Positions 20,342 to 27,735 are shown, numbered from the stretch's first letter. The stretch: DNA of 37,500 nucleotides from Prorocentrum cordatum (GCA_963575745.1 CAUYUJ010016479.1:130001-167500), one strand, 5' to 3'. The notes: generated from the letters alone by a model not told the origin. Numbers and translations are program-made.

Positions 20342-23300
20342 GTGCCTACGCTTGCGAGAGGCTTTCAGTTCACGAGCGAGCAGCCGCTTCAAGTGACGCT
20401 GGATTTGCGCTGGCGAAGCTATGGCAGCGAGGCTCCGATCAGCGCCTGCACGGGCGCGGGCAGCTGCTGCCACAGGCGCGGCCGCTGCGCGAGGGCGGGC
20501 CCCAGCTCGACAATCTCTAGCAGGTTGGCGTGCACGAAGCGGCCGAACACGAAGACCCAATCGGGAACTTTGGTCATGGCATCCTGCAAATAGGCCTCCT
20601 TGGCATAACGCTTCATGCTGCCCGGCGAGGCCCACCGGCCGTGCCTCTGGGTTTGCTCCAACGTCCTCCGGCCCTCCAACAGATCCCAGCTTGCCCCGCC
20701 GTGTCGCAGCGCGTAGAGGGTCGGGTTGAGGGCCTGGAGCTGCAGCAAGTCCGCGAACTCCCTGAAGCGGTCGCGCAGTGCAGGCAGCGTGAAATCCCAG
20801 AGGCTCTGGCCGAGGCCCACGGCGGCCTTGAGGCCGGCGAGCAGCGGCCACAACTGCCGGTCGAGATCTATCACTACACTCTCGTTGTACAACCCGGTCT
20901 TGCCTGGGCGGCCGCCGCTGGTGGGATGCAGGAGCAGCGCCCAGCAAGCCGCCGAGGCCGCTGCCTGCGCCGCTGGGCGCACGAGGGAGCCCCCTCGCAG
21001 CCCCTGCGCCTCGAACGGCCTCAGGTAGCAGCTGAACGAAAGCAGGATCCATATCGCCATGCGTCGGCGCCCGCTGATGGCCAACAGACCAGCCAGCGCT
21101 GCTGCCGCGAAGTATGGAAGCGGCACCCTGGTCATCGAGGGCACGCGACGCGCCCAGGCTATCGAGCTCCTCGTAGCCCGCGGCAGATGAGCCCTCCACG
21201 AGCCCTGGAGGCCTGGCAAGAAGTGCGCCAGGGACGCCAGCAGCAGGGAGCCCTGGCTCGCGGGGGCCCCGCGCTCGAACTGGTAGTTCAGGAAGCGGGT
21301 GGCCACCAGGTCGAGCTGGTCGAAGTCCCTCCAGTCCAGGTGGCTCTCGGAGCAGAAGGCCGCGAACTCCCTCAGGACCCTGCGGTACTGCTCCTCCGTG
21401 CTGGCCCGCACCGCCAAGGTCTCCAGGGCGCTGAGCTCCCCCATCGGCGGCCGCTCGGCCATCAGGCGACCCGCCAGGGCGGCGCGGCGGCCGCGGGCCT
21501 CCAAGGCCGATGGCGGGGGCCTCCGCGCGGGCCGGCGCAGGACCCGCGGCCGCGCAGCCGCTGGGCGCCGCCGCGCCGCCATGCGCAGGAGGCAGCCCTG
21601 CGCGGGCGTCGGAGTCCGAAAACCAGGTGCGACGCCCTCGAGACAGAGCGTCGGCAGGATTGCGTTCTGACGGAATCCACCTGCAGTGCAATCTCGTTCC
21701 CGTAGCAAGTGACATCATACAAATTTTTAGCAATGGAAGATGTAGGTACGCTGAGGCCGCTCTCCCCTTCGCCACAGCCAGACACAACGGCATATTGTCG
21801 ACCAGTGCCAGAACCCGTTTACCACGGCAGGCTGAGGATCTCAAGAGGTGCTTGTAGGCAACTACCAAGGCGTCGGCCTCCAACCCCAAGATGTTCTGGC
21901 CCGCCTGGACCCTCGTGGCGACTACGCCCCTCCAAGACTTGGCATCCAAGAGACCCGCGGGCACCTCGTCGAACTCCTTGAGCCTATTCCCGAGATCCAA
22001 GATCAAGGGGGCATCGCTGTGGAGCTCCATGTCGGGGTCCTCGGAAAGCTTGTCGGGGTCCAGCGTGCCAGGCGAAGCCGAGTCGAGATCCAACTGACTG
22101 TGACCAAATACGACCTCCCTATCTGCAGGCTCGAAGGGGCCAGCGGCAAAAGACGATGACTGGGGTGAGCGGGTCGCAGCAGAAGAGAGAAGAGCTCTAT
22201 CCCTGGCACGCGCCCCACCTTCCACTCGGTACCGCCACCGCTCGCATAGACGGCCGCAGCGGGCGATGAGGTCGCCTGAGGCCTGCCGTCGGCAAACGCC
22301 CAGCCCCTCCTCGCTGGCGTCACTGGCGACTAGCCTCGTCGCCCAGGGCGCGGTGAGGTCCGCCACAAGGAGCGGCAGCAGGCAGCGGGCGCGCCACAGC
22401 TCAGTCCGCACGGAGGGCCAGAGCGTCTGCACCTCCGCGCCGGACGCTATCATGAAGGCGTACGTCGCGTTGAGGAGCCCCAGCGCCTCGCGCCTCACCA
22501 TCGAGGCCCAGGTCAGGTGGCCAACCAGCACGCGCACGAGATGCCCAGAGGCGCGACCGCGCCTAAGCAGCTCCTCGATGGCGAGCTTCAACCTCCAGAC
22601 TGAGCGCCCCTTGATAGCCAGCCAGCGGCCCTGCCGCAGCTCCATCCCCAAGAAGCTGCAGGTGTCCGAAGCCCGCTCAGGCTCGTGGACTCTCACGCCA
22701 GCGCCCTCCAGCTCCGCGGTGATGCGATCCAGGGCGCGATCGGCCTCCGACTCGTCGCCGCCGACGGCCAGGTAGTTGTCCACGTGCCCTGCGACGGCGG
22801 CCTGGCCCTGCGGCTCCACGACGACGCCGGGGAGGCCGTCCTCGATGATGAGGTGGCCCGGCACGCCAGCCCGCGAGACCGCGGTCCGCAGCGCCAGCTG
22901 GCAGAGGTGCAGCGCCCAGGAGAAGCCCATCGGCAGCACGACCAGGCAAGCCTGCACCCTGGCGGCATCGGGGAGTCCCGTGATACCGCGGGCCTCCAGG
23001 TGCCGCCTGTCGATCGGCGGGGGCCTGAAGTAGCGGCACAAGCCCTCGGGCATCAGCAGCCGGTAGAAGGCATTGTCGATGTCTCCTGCCGCGACGACCA
23101 CCTTGCCACCTGGTGCCTCCAGGTTCGAGAAGGCGGCAGCACTCGGCAGCGTGGTGGCTGGGGGGTCCGCGAAGTACGCATTCGCAGTACGAGTATCAAA
23201 GATCAGCCTCAGACGGTTGCTCTTCTTTGCCACGCAGAAGACTCCAATCGGCTTGATATGAGGGTCCTCCGCCTGGAAGCAAATCATCTTCCGCTTCAAC

Positions 23301-23725
23301 ATCTCAGCAAGGAAGTCGGCGAACGTCGCCGGAGAGAAGGCAAGGTTGGGGTCGACATACGGCCCGCGAGGGCATACCTGCTGCAGGAGGGCGTCCGCCT
23401 CCTCGCGACCACGCAGCATGCTCGAGCTCCATGCCCTAAGCCACTGAGCGTCCGGGCCAGCAACGACCCTGGTGAGAGGCACGGGGTCGTCGCCGACGTC
23501 GGGCCACGAGATCAGGTCCCGCGAGTAGGGTCGGCGAGGCCCCCCCGTGGCGTACAGCGGGGAGCCAGAGAGTAGATCCGAAAGCGCTCCTTCGGGAAAG
23601 CCCTCGCCCTCAGCCAGCGGCTCGAGGCAGGCGAAGGTGGACTGGATGTGCGCGAGAGACGCCCGCTGGCCTTCAGAAACTCCGAGGGCTGACGGCTGGG
23701 CCTCAGGGGCACACACAGCGTTCAT
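19703..23725 (-). CDS. RT-RNase H ... methyltransferase polyprotein of the YR retroelement
   Basis: 1340 codons from ATG 23725. RT occupies about residues 140-400: RLRLIFDTRTANA (171-183), motif A GDIDNAFYRL (214-223), motif B LPMGFSWA (264-271), motif C HVDNYLAVG (314-322). The second catalytic Asp of the usual YxDD is Asn here. RNase H-like residues follow: D469 in LVASDASEEG, E616, D643 in ALVDNMPLC, D692 in WIPSERNPADALSR. From about 700 to 1100 the frame is only the shadow of the recombinase encoded in +1. Residues 1129-1340 form a SAM-dependent methyltransferase: LELFGGTGMV (motif I), GTPCTTW with Cys1192, LLENPQ (1248-1253), WRKATRL. Frame continuity upstream is interrupted by a TGA at 23756-23758. 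Known YR elements also use overlapping frames. Confidence 0.88.
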   Translation of the reverse strand: MNAVCAPEAQPSALGVSEGQRASLAHIQSTFACLEPLAEGEGFPEGALSDLLSGSPLYATGGPRRPYSRDLISWPDVGDDPVPLTRVVAGPDAQWLRAWSSSMLRGREEADALLQQVCPRGPYVDPNLAFSPATFADFLAEMLKRKMICFQAEDPHIKPIGVFCVAKKSNRLRLIFDTRTANAYFADPPATTLPSAAAFSNLEAPGGKVVVAAGDIDNAFYRLLMPEGLCRYFRPPPIDRRHLEARGITGLPDAARVQACLVVLPMGFSWALHLCQLALRTAVSRAGVPGHLIIEDGLPGVVVEPQGQAAVAGHVDNYLAVGGDESEADRALDRITAELEGAGVRVHEPERASDTCSFLGMELRQGRWLAIKGRSVWRLKLAIEELLRRGRASGHLVRVLVGHLTWASMVRREALGLLNATYAFMIASGAEVQTLWPSVRTELWRARCLLPLLVADLTAPWATRLVASDASEEGLGVCRRQASGDLIARCGRLCERWRYRVEGGARARDRALLSSAATRSPQSSSFAAGPFEPADREVVFGHSQLDLDSASPGTLDPDKLSEDPDMELHSDAPLILDLGNRLKEFDEVPAGLLDAKSWRGVVATRVQAGQNILGLEADALVVAYKHLLRSSACRGKRVLALVDNMPLCLAVAKGRAASAYLHLPLLKICMMSLATGTRLHCRWIPSERNPADALSRGRRTWFSDSDARAGLPPAHGGAAAPSGCAAAGPAPARAEAPAIGLGGPRPPRRPGGSPDGRAAADGGAQRPGDLGGAGQHGGAVPQGPEGVRGLLLREPPGLEGLRPARPGGHPLPELPVRARGPREPGLPAAGVPGALLARPPGLVEGSSAAGYEELDSLGASRALDDQGAASILRGSSAGWSVGHQRAPTHGDMDPAFVQLLPEAVRGAGAARGLPRAPSGAGSGLGGLLGAAPASHQRRPPRQDRVVQRECSDRSRPAVVAAARRPQGRRGPRPEPLGFHAACTARPLQGVRGLAAAPGPQPDPLRAATRRGKLGSVGGPEDVGANPEARPVGLAGQHEALCQGGLFAGCHDQSSRLGLRVRPLRARQPARDCRAGARPRAAAAPVAAAARARAGADRSLAAIASPAQIQRHLKRLLARELKASRKRRHGVVLELFGGTGMVAKALKAEGFGALSLDLLHGPFEDHLDKTFERLVSGWIKCGLILGLFLGTPCTTWTRALRRPLRDVASPMGVPDLNESESARVRVGNATLNFSCRIISLANDLGVPVLLENPQTSLIWAAPRLARLVALPESEFVVCHLCQYGARWRKATRLQGWNISSFEPLTRKCNGKNAICSRTKEHHIELSGTAPGGRKWTSLAAA
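20419..21582 (-). CDS. Tyrosine recombinase of the retroelement (+1 frame)
   Basis: This frame opens after a TGA at 21717-21719. The first ATG is at 21582, just past the end of RNase H (about 21637), giving 387 residues and a TAG at 20419-20421 immediately before the methyltransferase. Numbered from that ATG, an Arg/Pro/Ala-rich start leads to a SAM-like N-domain (STEEQYRRVLREFAAFC, about 61-77) and a catalytic domain: Arg in SCYLRPFEAQGL (Arg 188), ALRHGGAS (Arg 293), the HxxW word RHGRWAS (His 314) and the nucleophile Tyr in MKRYAK (Tyr 326). The His of the usual HxxR box is Tyr (YALR), which is common in this family as I know it. It would integrate a circular DNA intermediate. It is probably made by frameshift or internal initiation; the sequence does not settle which. 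Confidence 0.9.
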   Translation of the reverse strand: MAARRRPAAARPRVLRRPARRPPPSALEARGRRAALAGRLMAERPPMGELSALETLAVRASTEEQYRRVLREFAAFCSESHLDWRDFDQLDLVATRFLNYQFERGAPASQGSLLLASLAHFLPGLQGSWRAHLPRATRSSIAWARRVPSMTRVPLPYFAAAALAGLLAISGRRRMAIWILLSFSCYLRPFEAQGLRGGSLVRPAAQAAASAACWALLLHPTSGGRPGKTGLYNESVVIDLDRQLWPLLAGLKAAVGLGQSLWDFTLPALRDRFREFADLLQLQALNPTLYALRHGGASWDLLEGRRTLEQTQRHGRWASPGSMKRYAKEAYLQDAMTKVPDWVFVFGRFVHANLLEIVELGPALAQRPRLWQQLPAPVQALIGASLP

Positions 23726-23755
23726 GACGTCGATGGCGTCGTTGGCCCAGTCCTG

Positions 23756-23998
23756 TCAAGGAGCATCATCAGAAGGTTGACGGTGCCCGCGGCGGCTGCG
23801 CGCAAAACTGGAGCCCTTGCGTGGGCGGCCCAAGAAAGGCATGGGGAAGATGTCCCGCTGGCGCCCTCCTGGCTCCGCACGGCGCGAGGGCAGAGGTGGC
23901 CCGTCAGCCGAGGCGTCAGGGCCCGATGGGCTGGATGGCGGGAGCGGGCGCCCAACTCCACTCCCCGCTCCGAGGCTACTTGTCATCCTTGCCAGAGC
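23756..23998 (-). CDS. RT-frame leader cut off by an in-frame TGA
   Basis: The RT frame can be read back past its ATG through DWANDAIDV to a TGA at 23756-23758. Beyond that it is open with a basic stretch (GSSFARSRRGHRQPSDDAP). The leader starts close to the end of the gag-like ORF. It may be a true N-terminal extension of the pol protein that has gained one stop, or plain spacer. Confidence 0.35.
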   Translation of the reverse strand, partial: ALARMTSSLGAGSGVGRPLPPSSPSGPDASADGPPLPSRRAEPGGRQRDIFPMPFLGRPRKGSSFARSRRGHRQPSDDAP

Positions 23999-24600
23999 CC
24001 TTGTCGCCCTTGGTCCCCTTCTTCTTGCGGGCCAAGTCGCGCTCCTCTCTGGCTTTGCGCTGCTCCTTCCTGTAAGCATTCATCTTCGTGAGTTCGTCCT
24101 TGATGTGGTCCGGCAGCATCGGCGCGACGCACGCGTTCCCGCGCAGCTGGTCAGTACCGAGCAGCACGTGGGCGTCGAGGCTGCCTGAGTCGGCTGCCGG
24201 GGCGACGCGGTCCCTGTAGCGCTCCTCCTGGAGCTGCACCGACCTGGCCAGCATCTCGCCCGAGGCGAGATTCGCAACATTCAGCTGGTCGTAGATCACC
24301 ATGCGCTCGAGGGTCCTGCACGCCCGCTCGTGCTCGTCGACGCCAGGCTCGGTGCCCTGCAAGCGCGTCTCCGAGAGCCAGCGCGAGTGGCGGCCCGTTG
24401 GAGTGCCGCCGTGAGCCTCCATGAACTTGAGGACCCACAGCGCCGTCCGCGGCCCCCTGACTGGCCAATCGGGGAAAGCACCCTCGGTCATGCCCATGAC
24501 CGCGCTGCGGTAGTCCGCGCGCCGCTGGCCCTGCAAGTCGTACGTGACGGGCTGGATGCGAGCATCTACGGGCGCGGCCGCAGCCGCCGCGGCCCCACGG
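23976..24600 (-). CDS. Gag-like ORF, C-terminal part
   Basis: A frame open from about 24600 through AAAAAAPVDARIQPVTYDLQ to a stop at 23976. The product has a conserved-looking helical core (RTALWVLKFMEAHGGTP, then RACRTLERMVIYDQLNVANL), a charged helical stretch and a Lys-rich tail ending KGDKGSGKDDK. No CCHC knuckle is present. Its position before RT and its basic tail suggest a gag-type RNA-binding structural protein. The first ATG-type start lies well inside, and the natural upstream partner is the frame at 25300, from which it is separated by a frame change near 24566-24610. Confidence 0.6.
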
Positions 24601-25300
24601 CCCCACGGCCGCCTTCGGCGGCAGCTGGCCCTGCAGCCGCGGGCGCCGCTACCAGCGGCGGCGGGGGGCCTGCCAGCGCCGGGGCGCCTGCCCCGGGCGC
24701 CGCTGGGCCGTCAGCGAGCGCGGCGGCCAGGCCAGCCACCCCAGCCGCCACGGCGGGTCCCCCGAACCCGGCGGCGGGCGCCGCGGGGGGGGCGGCCACC
24801 AGCAACCCAGCAGGCGGCCCCACGCCACCAGCGGCGAGCGCCGCTGCCGCTGCGCCTCCGGCCGGCGCGATGCCAGCGGCGCCAGGCCGAGGGCGGGCAC
24901 CGCCTGCCGCGCCGACCAGGTTGGGCACCACCGTGTCCTCAGCGCCGAGGGCGACTCCCATCCTTGCAGCTCCCGCGGCCAGCACCTGCGCGACCCGCGC
25001 GGGCGCGGGGACGCCCCTGAAGCCGTGCACGTGCATCCCAGCAGCCGCTGGAGGGTACGCTCCCATGCGTCCGCCCTCGCACGGCAGCCAGCGCCGCACT
25101 TCAGCGACGGCGAAGAGGTCCTCCTCGTAGCTGTCGTCGTCCGGCGTGAGGGTGCACGCCAGGCTCGAGCCGTCGGGCGCGAGCACCACCAAACGCTCGT
25201 GCCACACGTTAGCGTACCCAACGTACTCGACCAGGATGAAATCCCCTTCCTGCAGGCCCAGGGCGGCGATCGGATGCCGTGCAGCGGCCGCAGCCGCCAT
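24566..25300 (-). CDS. Gag-like ORF, N-terminal part
   Basis: The ATG at 25300 lies one base after the TAG of the preceding ORF (TAGCATG). The first 75 residues contain a compact, hydrophobic, probably beta-rich unit (GDFILVEYVGYANVWHERLV, then EEDLFAVAEVRRWLPC). A long Ala/Gly/Pro linker follows, ending at a stop at 24566 within GC repeats. The homologous reading continues in another frame as the C-terminal part. No family name can be given; it is probably the structural (gag-like) protein of the element. The frame change falls in GGGGCCGTGGGGCC, a place where a sequencing or assembly indel is easy. Confidence 0.6.
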   Translation of the reverse strand: MAAAAAARHPIAALGLQEGDFILVEYVGYANVWHERLVVLAPDGSSLACTLTPDDDSYEEDLFAVAEVRRWLPCEGGRMGAYPPAAAGMHVHGFRGVPAPARVAQVLAAGAARMGVALGAEDTVVPNLVGAAGGARPRPGAAGIAPAGGAAAAALAAGGVGPPAGLLVAAPPAAPAAGFGGPAVAAGVAGLAAALADGPAAPGAGAPALAGPPPPLVAAPAAAGPAAAEGGRGAVGPRRLRPRP

Positions 25301-25301
25301 G

Positions 25302-25718
25302 CTAGCGGGTCAGTTGGGGCCTCGAGGCCCGCAGAGCTGCCACCTGGGCCGCCGCCAGCTGCGCTGCTGAGGCAGGCGCCTCCAAGGCCGCCGTGGGCGG
25401 CCGCGCGGGGGCGTCCGCCGACGCAGGGGCCCCCGATGTCGCGGGAGCGGCCCGCCTGCCAGAGGCCCAGCCAGCGGCGCCCACCGCGGCAAGGCTGGCC
25501 AGCCACGCAAGGCCAGCACCCAGCAGCTCGGGCCGCGGGGCCTCCGACACTGAGCCGCCTGGGCACGCCAGCCGCGGCTCGCAGGTGCAGGTGCAGTGCG
25601 GGCACGGCGGCGGGGCGGGGCACGCTGGGCACTGCGCACCCCAGGCGGCGCCCCAGGCCGCCGCGCCAGCGGCGAACCCCCGCGTCGCCTCGCGGAGGAT
25701 GAGGCCACCGGGGTCCAT
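25302..25718 (-). CDS. Small Cys-rich, membrane-type ORF of the retroelement
   Basis: 138 residues from ATG 25718 (MDPGGLILREATRG). Seven cysteines fall between residues 30 and 52 (CPACPAPPPCPHCTCTCEP). One hydrophobic segment (about 65-85, LLGAGLAWLASLAAVGAAGW) could span a membrane, and an Ala-rich tail follows. It begins 39 bp inside repeat A1 and ends one base before the next ATG. That tight packing is the best evidence that it is real. The function is unknown; a membrane-anchored accessory or envelope-like role would be speculation. Confidence 0.6.
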   Translation of the reverse strand: MDPGGLILREATRGFAAGAAAWGAAWGAQCPACPAPPPCPHCTCTCEPRLACPGGSVSEAPRPELLGAGLAWLASLAAVGAAGWASGRRAAPATSGAPASADAPARPPTAALEAPASAAQLAAAQVAALRASRPQLTR

Positions 25719-25756
25719 CCACGGCCCGCCCCCTCCGCTCGGAAGCCCCTGGGGCC

Positions 25757-25841
25757 TCGGAGCTTGAGCAGTACGGCCGCGCAGAACGCGGTGCGGCCGC
25801 CTGCCCGCTCCCCTCCTCGCTTCACGATGTTAAATCTACCA
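25757..25841. repeat. Split direct repeat A1
   Basis: 85-bp copy of A2 forming the 5' end of the element on the coding strand. It abuts the right half of the split SINE-like repeat directly. Confidence 0.95.
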
Positions 25842-25940
25842 TATTTTCTGGGTTGTTGTCTTCCCGCCCAATTCCCATATTTCCCATATTTGCTGGGGAA
25901 TCGGCGATGAATTGTGTCTGTGTGTTTCTTTCCCTCCTGA
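25842..25940. mobile_element. SINE-like repeat, right half (split copy)
   Basis: Continues TATTTTCTGGGTTGTTGTC ... GATGAATTGTGTCTGTG ... CCCTCCTGA, matching the second half of the copies at 33.7 and 34.4 kb. It is followed at once by the 18-bp TSD. Confidence 0.87.
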
Positions 25941-25958
25941 CAGAGGCACGGAGTGCTG
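25941..25958. repeat. 18-bp target-site duplication, right
   Basis: Identical to 19061-19078. Confidence 0.88.
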
Positions 25959-26057
25959 CGGTTCGGTACTTTTTCATCCCCACACACACGCGCACCACGC
26001 TTCCCTGGAAGGCCATGTCCGAGGCGAGCGCCCTCCGCCCGTTCCGTGCCCGCAAGG

Positions 26058-26339
26058 GGGGAGGAGGAGGAGGAGGAGGAGGAGGAGGAGGAGGAGGAGG
26101 AGGAGGAGGAGGAGGAGAGGAGGAGGAGGAGGAGGAGGAGGAGGAGGAGGAGGAGGAGGAGGAGGAGGAGGAGGAGGAGGAGGAGGAGGAGGAGGAGGAG
26201 GAGGAGGGAGGAGAGGAGGGAGGAGGAGAGGAGGAGGAGGAGGAGGAGGAGGAGGAGGGAGGAGGAGGAGGAGGAGGAGGAGGGAGGAGGAGAGGAGGAG
26301 AGGAGGAGGAGGAGGAGGAGGAGGAGGAGGAGGAGGAGG
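26058..26339. repeat. GGA/GAG microsatellite, about 280 bp
   Basis: Almost pure GGA on the plus strand, with a few single-base slips that move the phase between Gly, Glu and Arg codons. It lies directly before the MULE relic and may once have encoded a Glu-rich stretch in it. Confidence 0.95.
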
Positions 26340-26847
26340 CCCGCCGCTGCCTCTGCAGGCGCCCCGGCCTCACGCCGCAGGAGCCCATCGATGTGCTGGA
26401 CTCTCCGCCGCCTCCGCCGCCGGCGGCACCCACGACCTTCCTCCCGGCGGCTCGCCGTGGAGGCCACAGGCTCGTTCACGACTCCTGCACTTGCCGGCTC
26501 GAGCGCGTGGGTCAGAAGGGGGTGTCCAGCTGGTCGTGCGAAGCTCCCGCGTGGCGCGCCGCCTGCTTCTGCGCCGTCAGACGGCGTCCTGGTGGCCGAG
26601 GTGAGGGGCGAGCACAGCCACCTCCCTTGCCCAGACAGGGTGGCTTCGCTCCAGGCGGCGGGGGCCGTGCGCCCGGCGGCCAAGGAGCAGCCCAATTGGC
26701 TCCAGCGGTGCCCCTGGCGGGCGGGGGCTCTCGGACCTCGCGGAGGATGCTGTCCGGGCGTCGCCCCCCACGGGAGCCCTCAAGCGCCTCGTGTGGAACG
26801 TCAGCACGGCCGGCACTTGCGCCGCAAGACAGACGGGGAGGACAAGG

Positions 26848-27059
26848 TCGGGGACAACGATAGGGGGGATAGGCATAGGGGGGGACGCATCGACCCCCAA
26901 TCGCCCAGGCATCGCCGACAGGGGCCCGACAGCCCAACCTGCCCAGGAAAGTGCGGATTCACTATCGGGGCCCTGTCGTCGATCTATCGGCGATGCATCG
27001 CCGATTCCGGGTCGATGTGCCCCCCCAGCTGTGCCAGTCCCTCCCCACCGTTGCCCCTC
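26848..27059. mobile_element. Inverted-repeat element inside the MULE frame (introner-like)
   Basis: 212-bp element with long imperfect terminal inverted repeats of about 90 bp per arm: GCATCGACCCCCAATCG at 26887 against its counterpart ending near 27018. It is flanked by ACAAGG at 26842-26847 and 27060-27065. With the TSD it offers a GT donor (AAG|GTCGGG at 26847) and an AG acceptor (CACAAG|GGC at 27064). Removing 26847-27064 exactly restores the uninterrupted sequence. I could not test splicing. Confidence 0.7.
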
Positions 27060-27342
27060 ACAAGGGCGAGTTCGGCTGCCTCTACTCCTTGTTCTGGCCC
27101 ACGCCCCTGACCGTGCAGGGCGAGAACCTCCTCTTGTACGACTCCGGGCCGGGGCCCTCAAGGATCGTCCTATTCGGCTCCCAGGCCCGCTTGCAGGCCC
27201 TGCGCACCTCCGAGGCGCCGAGCTCCTCTCCTCCTGCTCCTGCCCTTCCTGGAAGCAAGCCTTACCGCCTCCCCCTCCTCCTCTCGACTGTTGAGTGCCT
27301 TCGCAGGAAGGGCCCAGTGAGGGGCGCCGACTGCAACAAAAC

Positions 27343-27535
27343 TTAAGTTGGGCCTGTCCCCCTACAGGGGAATTTTCGACGAAAAATCCCAGATACCCCA
27401 AAAATTGTCCAAAAATAATCCAAAAATAGTCTGGGGATTATTGTTGGACTATTTTTGATTACGTTTGGACTATTTTGGGGGTATTTTTTTATTGTTCGTC
27501 GAAAATCCCCCTGTAGGGGGACAGGCCCGACCTAA
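27343..27535. mobile_element. 193-bp foldback MITE with 8-bp TSD
   Basis: Starts TTAAGTTGGGCCTGTCCCCC and ends with the reverse complement of TTAGGTCGGGCCTGTCCCCC. The inverted repeats are tight for about 41 bp, through ATTTTCGACGAA, and weaker similarity covers almost the whole arm. It is flanked by AACAAAAC at 27335-27342 and 27536-27543. The AT-rich centre differs sharply from its GC-rich surroundings. An 8-bp TSD is typical of hAT-type elements, but the ends do not prove the superfamily. Confidence 0.9.
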
Positions 27536-27579
27536 AACAAAACGAATAAGTACATGCCGGGACGCCGCCCCCATCAGTC

Positions 27580-27735
27580 TCTCCCTCCCCCTCCTCCTTC
27601 CCCTCCTCCTCCTTCTCCTCCTCCTCCTCCTCCTCCTTCCCCTCCTCCTCCTCCTCCTCCTCCTCCTCCTCCTCCTCCTCCTCCTCCTCCTCCTCCTAGA
27701 CGCTGCTCCTGCTGCTGCTGCTGCTGCTGCCGCCG
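27580..27735. repeat. CTC tract passing into (CTG)n
   Basis: CTC/TCC repeats to about 27697, then short CTG runs near 27708-27730. Confidence 0.93.

Larger units (their letters stand above)
19141..25841 (-). mobile_element. 6.7-kb tyrosine-recombinase (DIRS/Ngaro-like) retroelement
   Basis: The right end is exact by comparison with the uninterrupted SINE-like copies at 33.7 and 34.4 kb; the left end lies within the TA tract. On the coding (minus) strand the order is A1 (25757-25841), a Cys-rich ORF, a gag-like ORF, RT-RNase H, tyrosine recombinase in +1 frame, methyltransferase in the RT frame, then B1 (19482-19535), A2 (19302-19386) and B2 (19195-19248). Split repeats in the order A1 ... 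B1-A2-B2 with a tyrosine recombinase instead of a DDE integrase define the Ngaro/PAT-like branch of YR retrotransposons. No TSD is expected or seen. One gag frame change and one in-frame TGA ahead of the RT start are the only visible lesions. Confidence 0.92.

Noticed and set aside
20530-21705. 391-codon open frame on the plus strand
   Set aside because: It is antisense to the recombinase, where motifs are clear; open only because of GC-rich codons.
25853-27110. Long plus-strand frames with poly-Gly, poly-Glu and poly-Arg
   Set aside because: They translate the GGA microsatellite; only the parts beyond 26437 carry MULE motifs.
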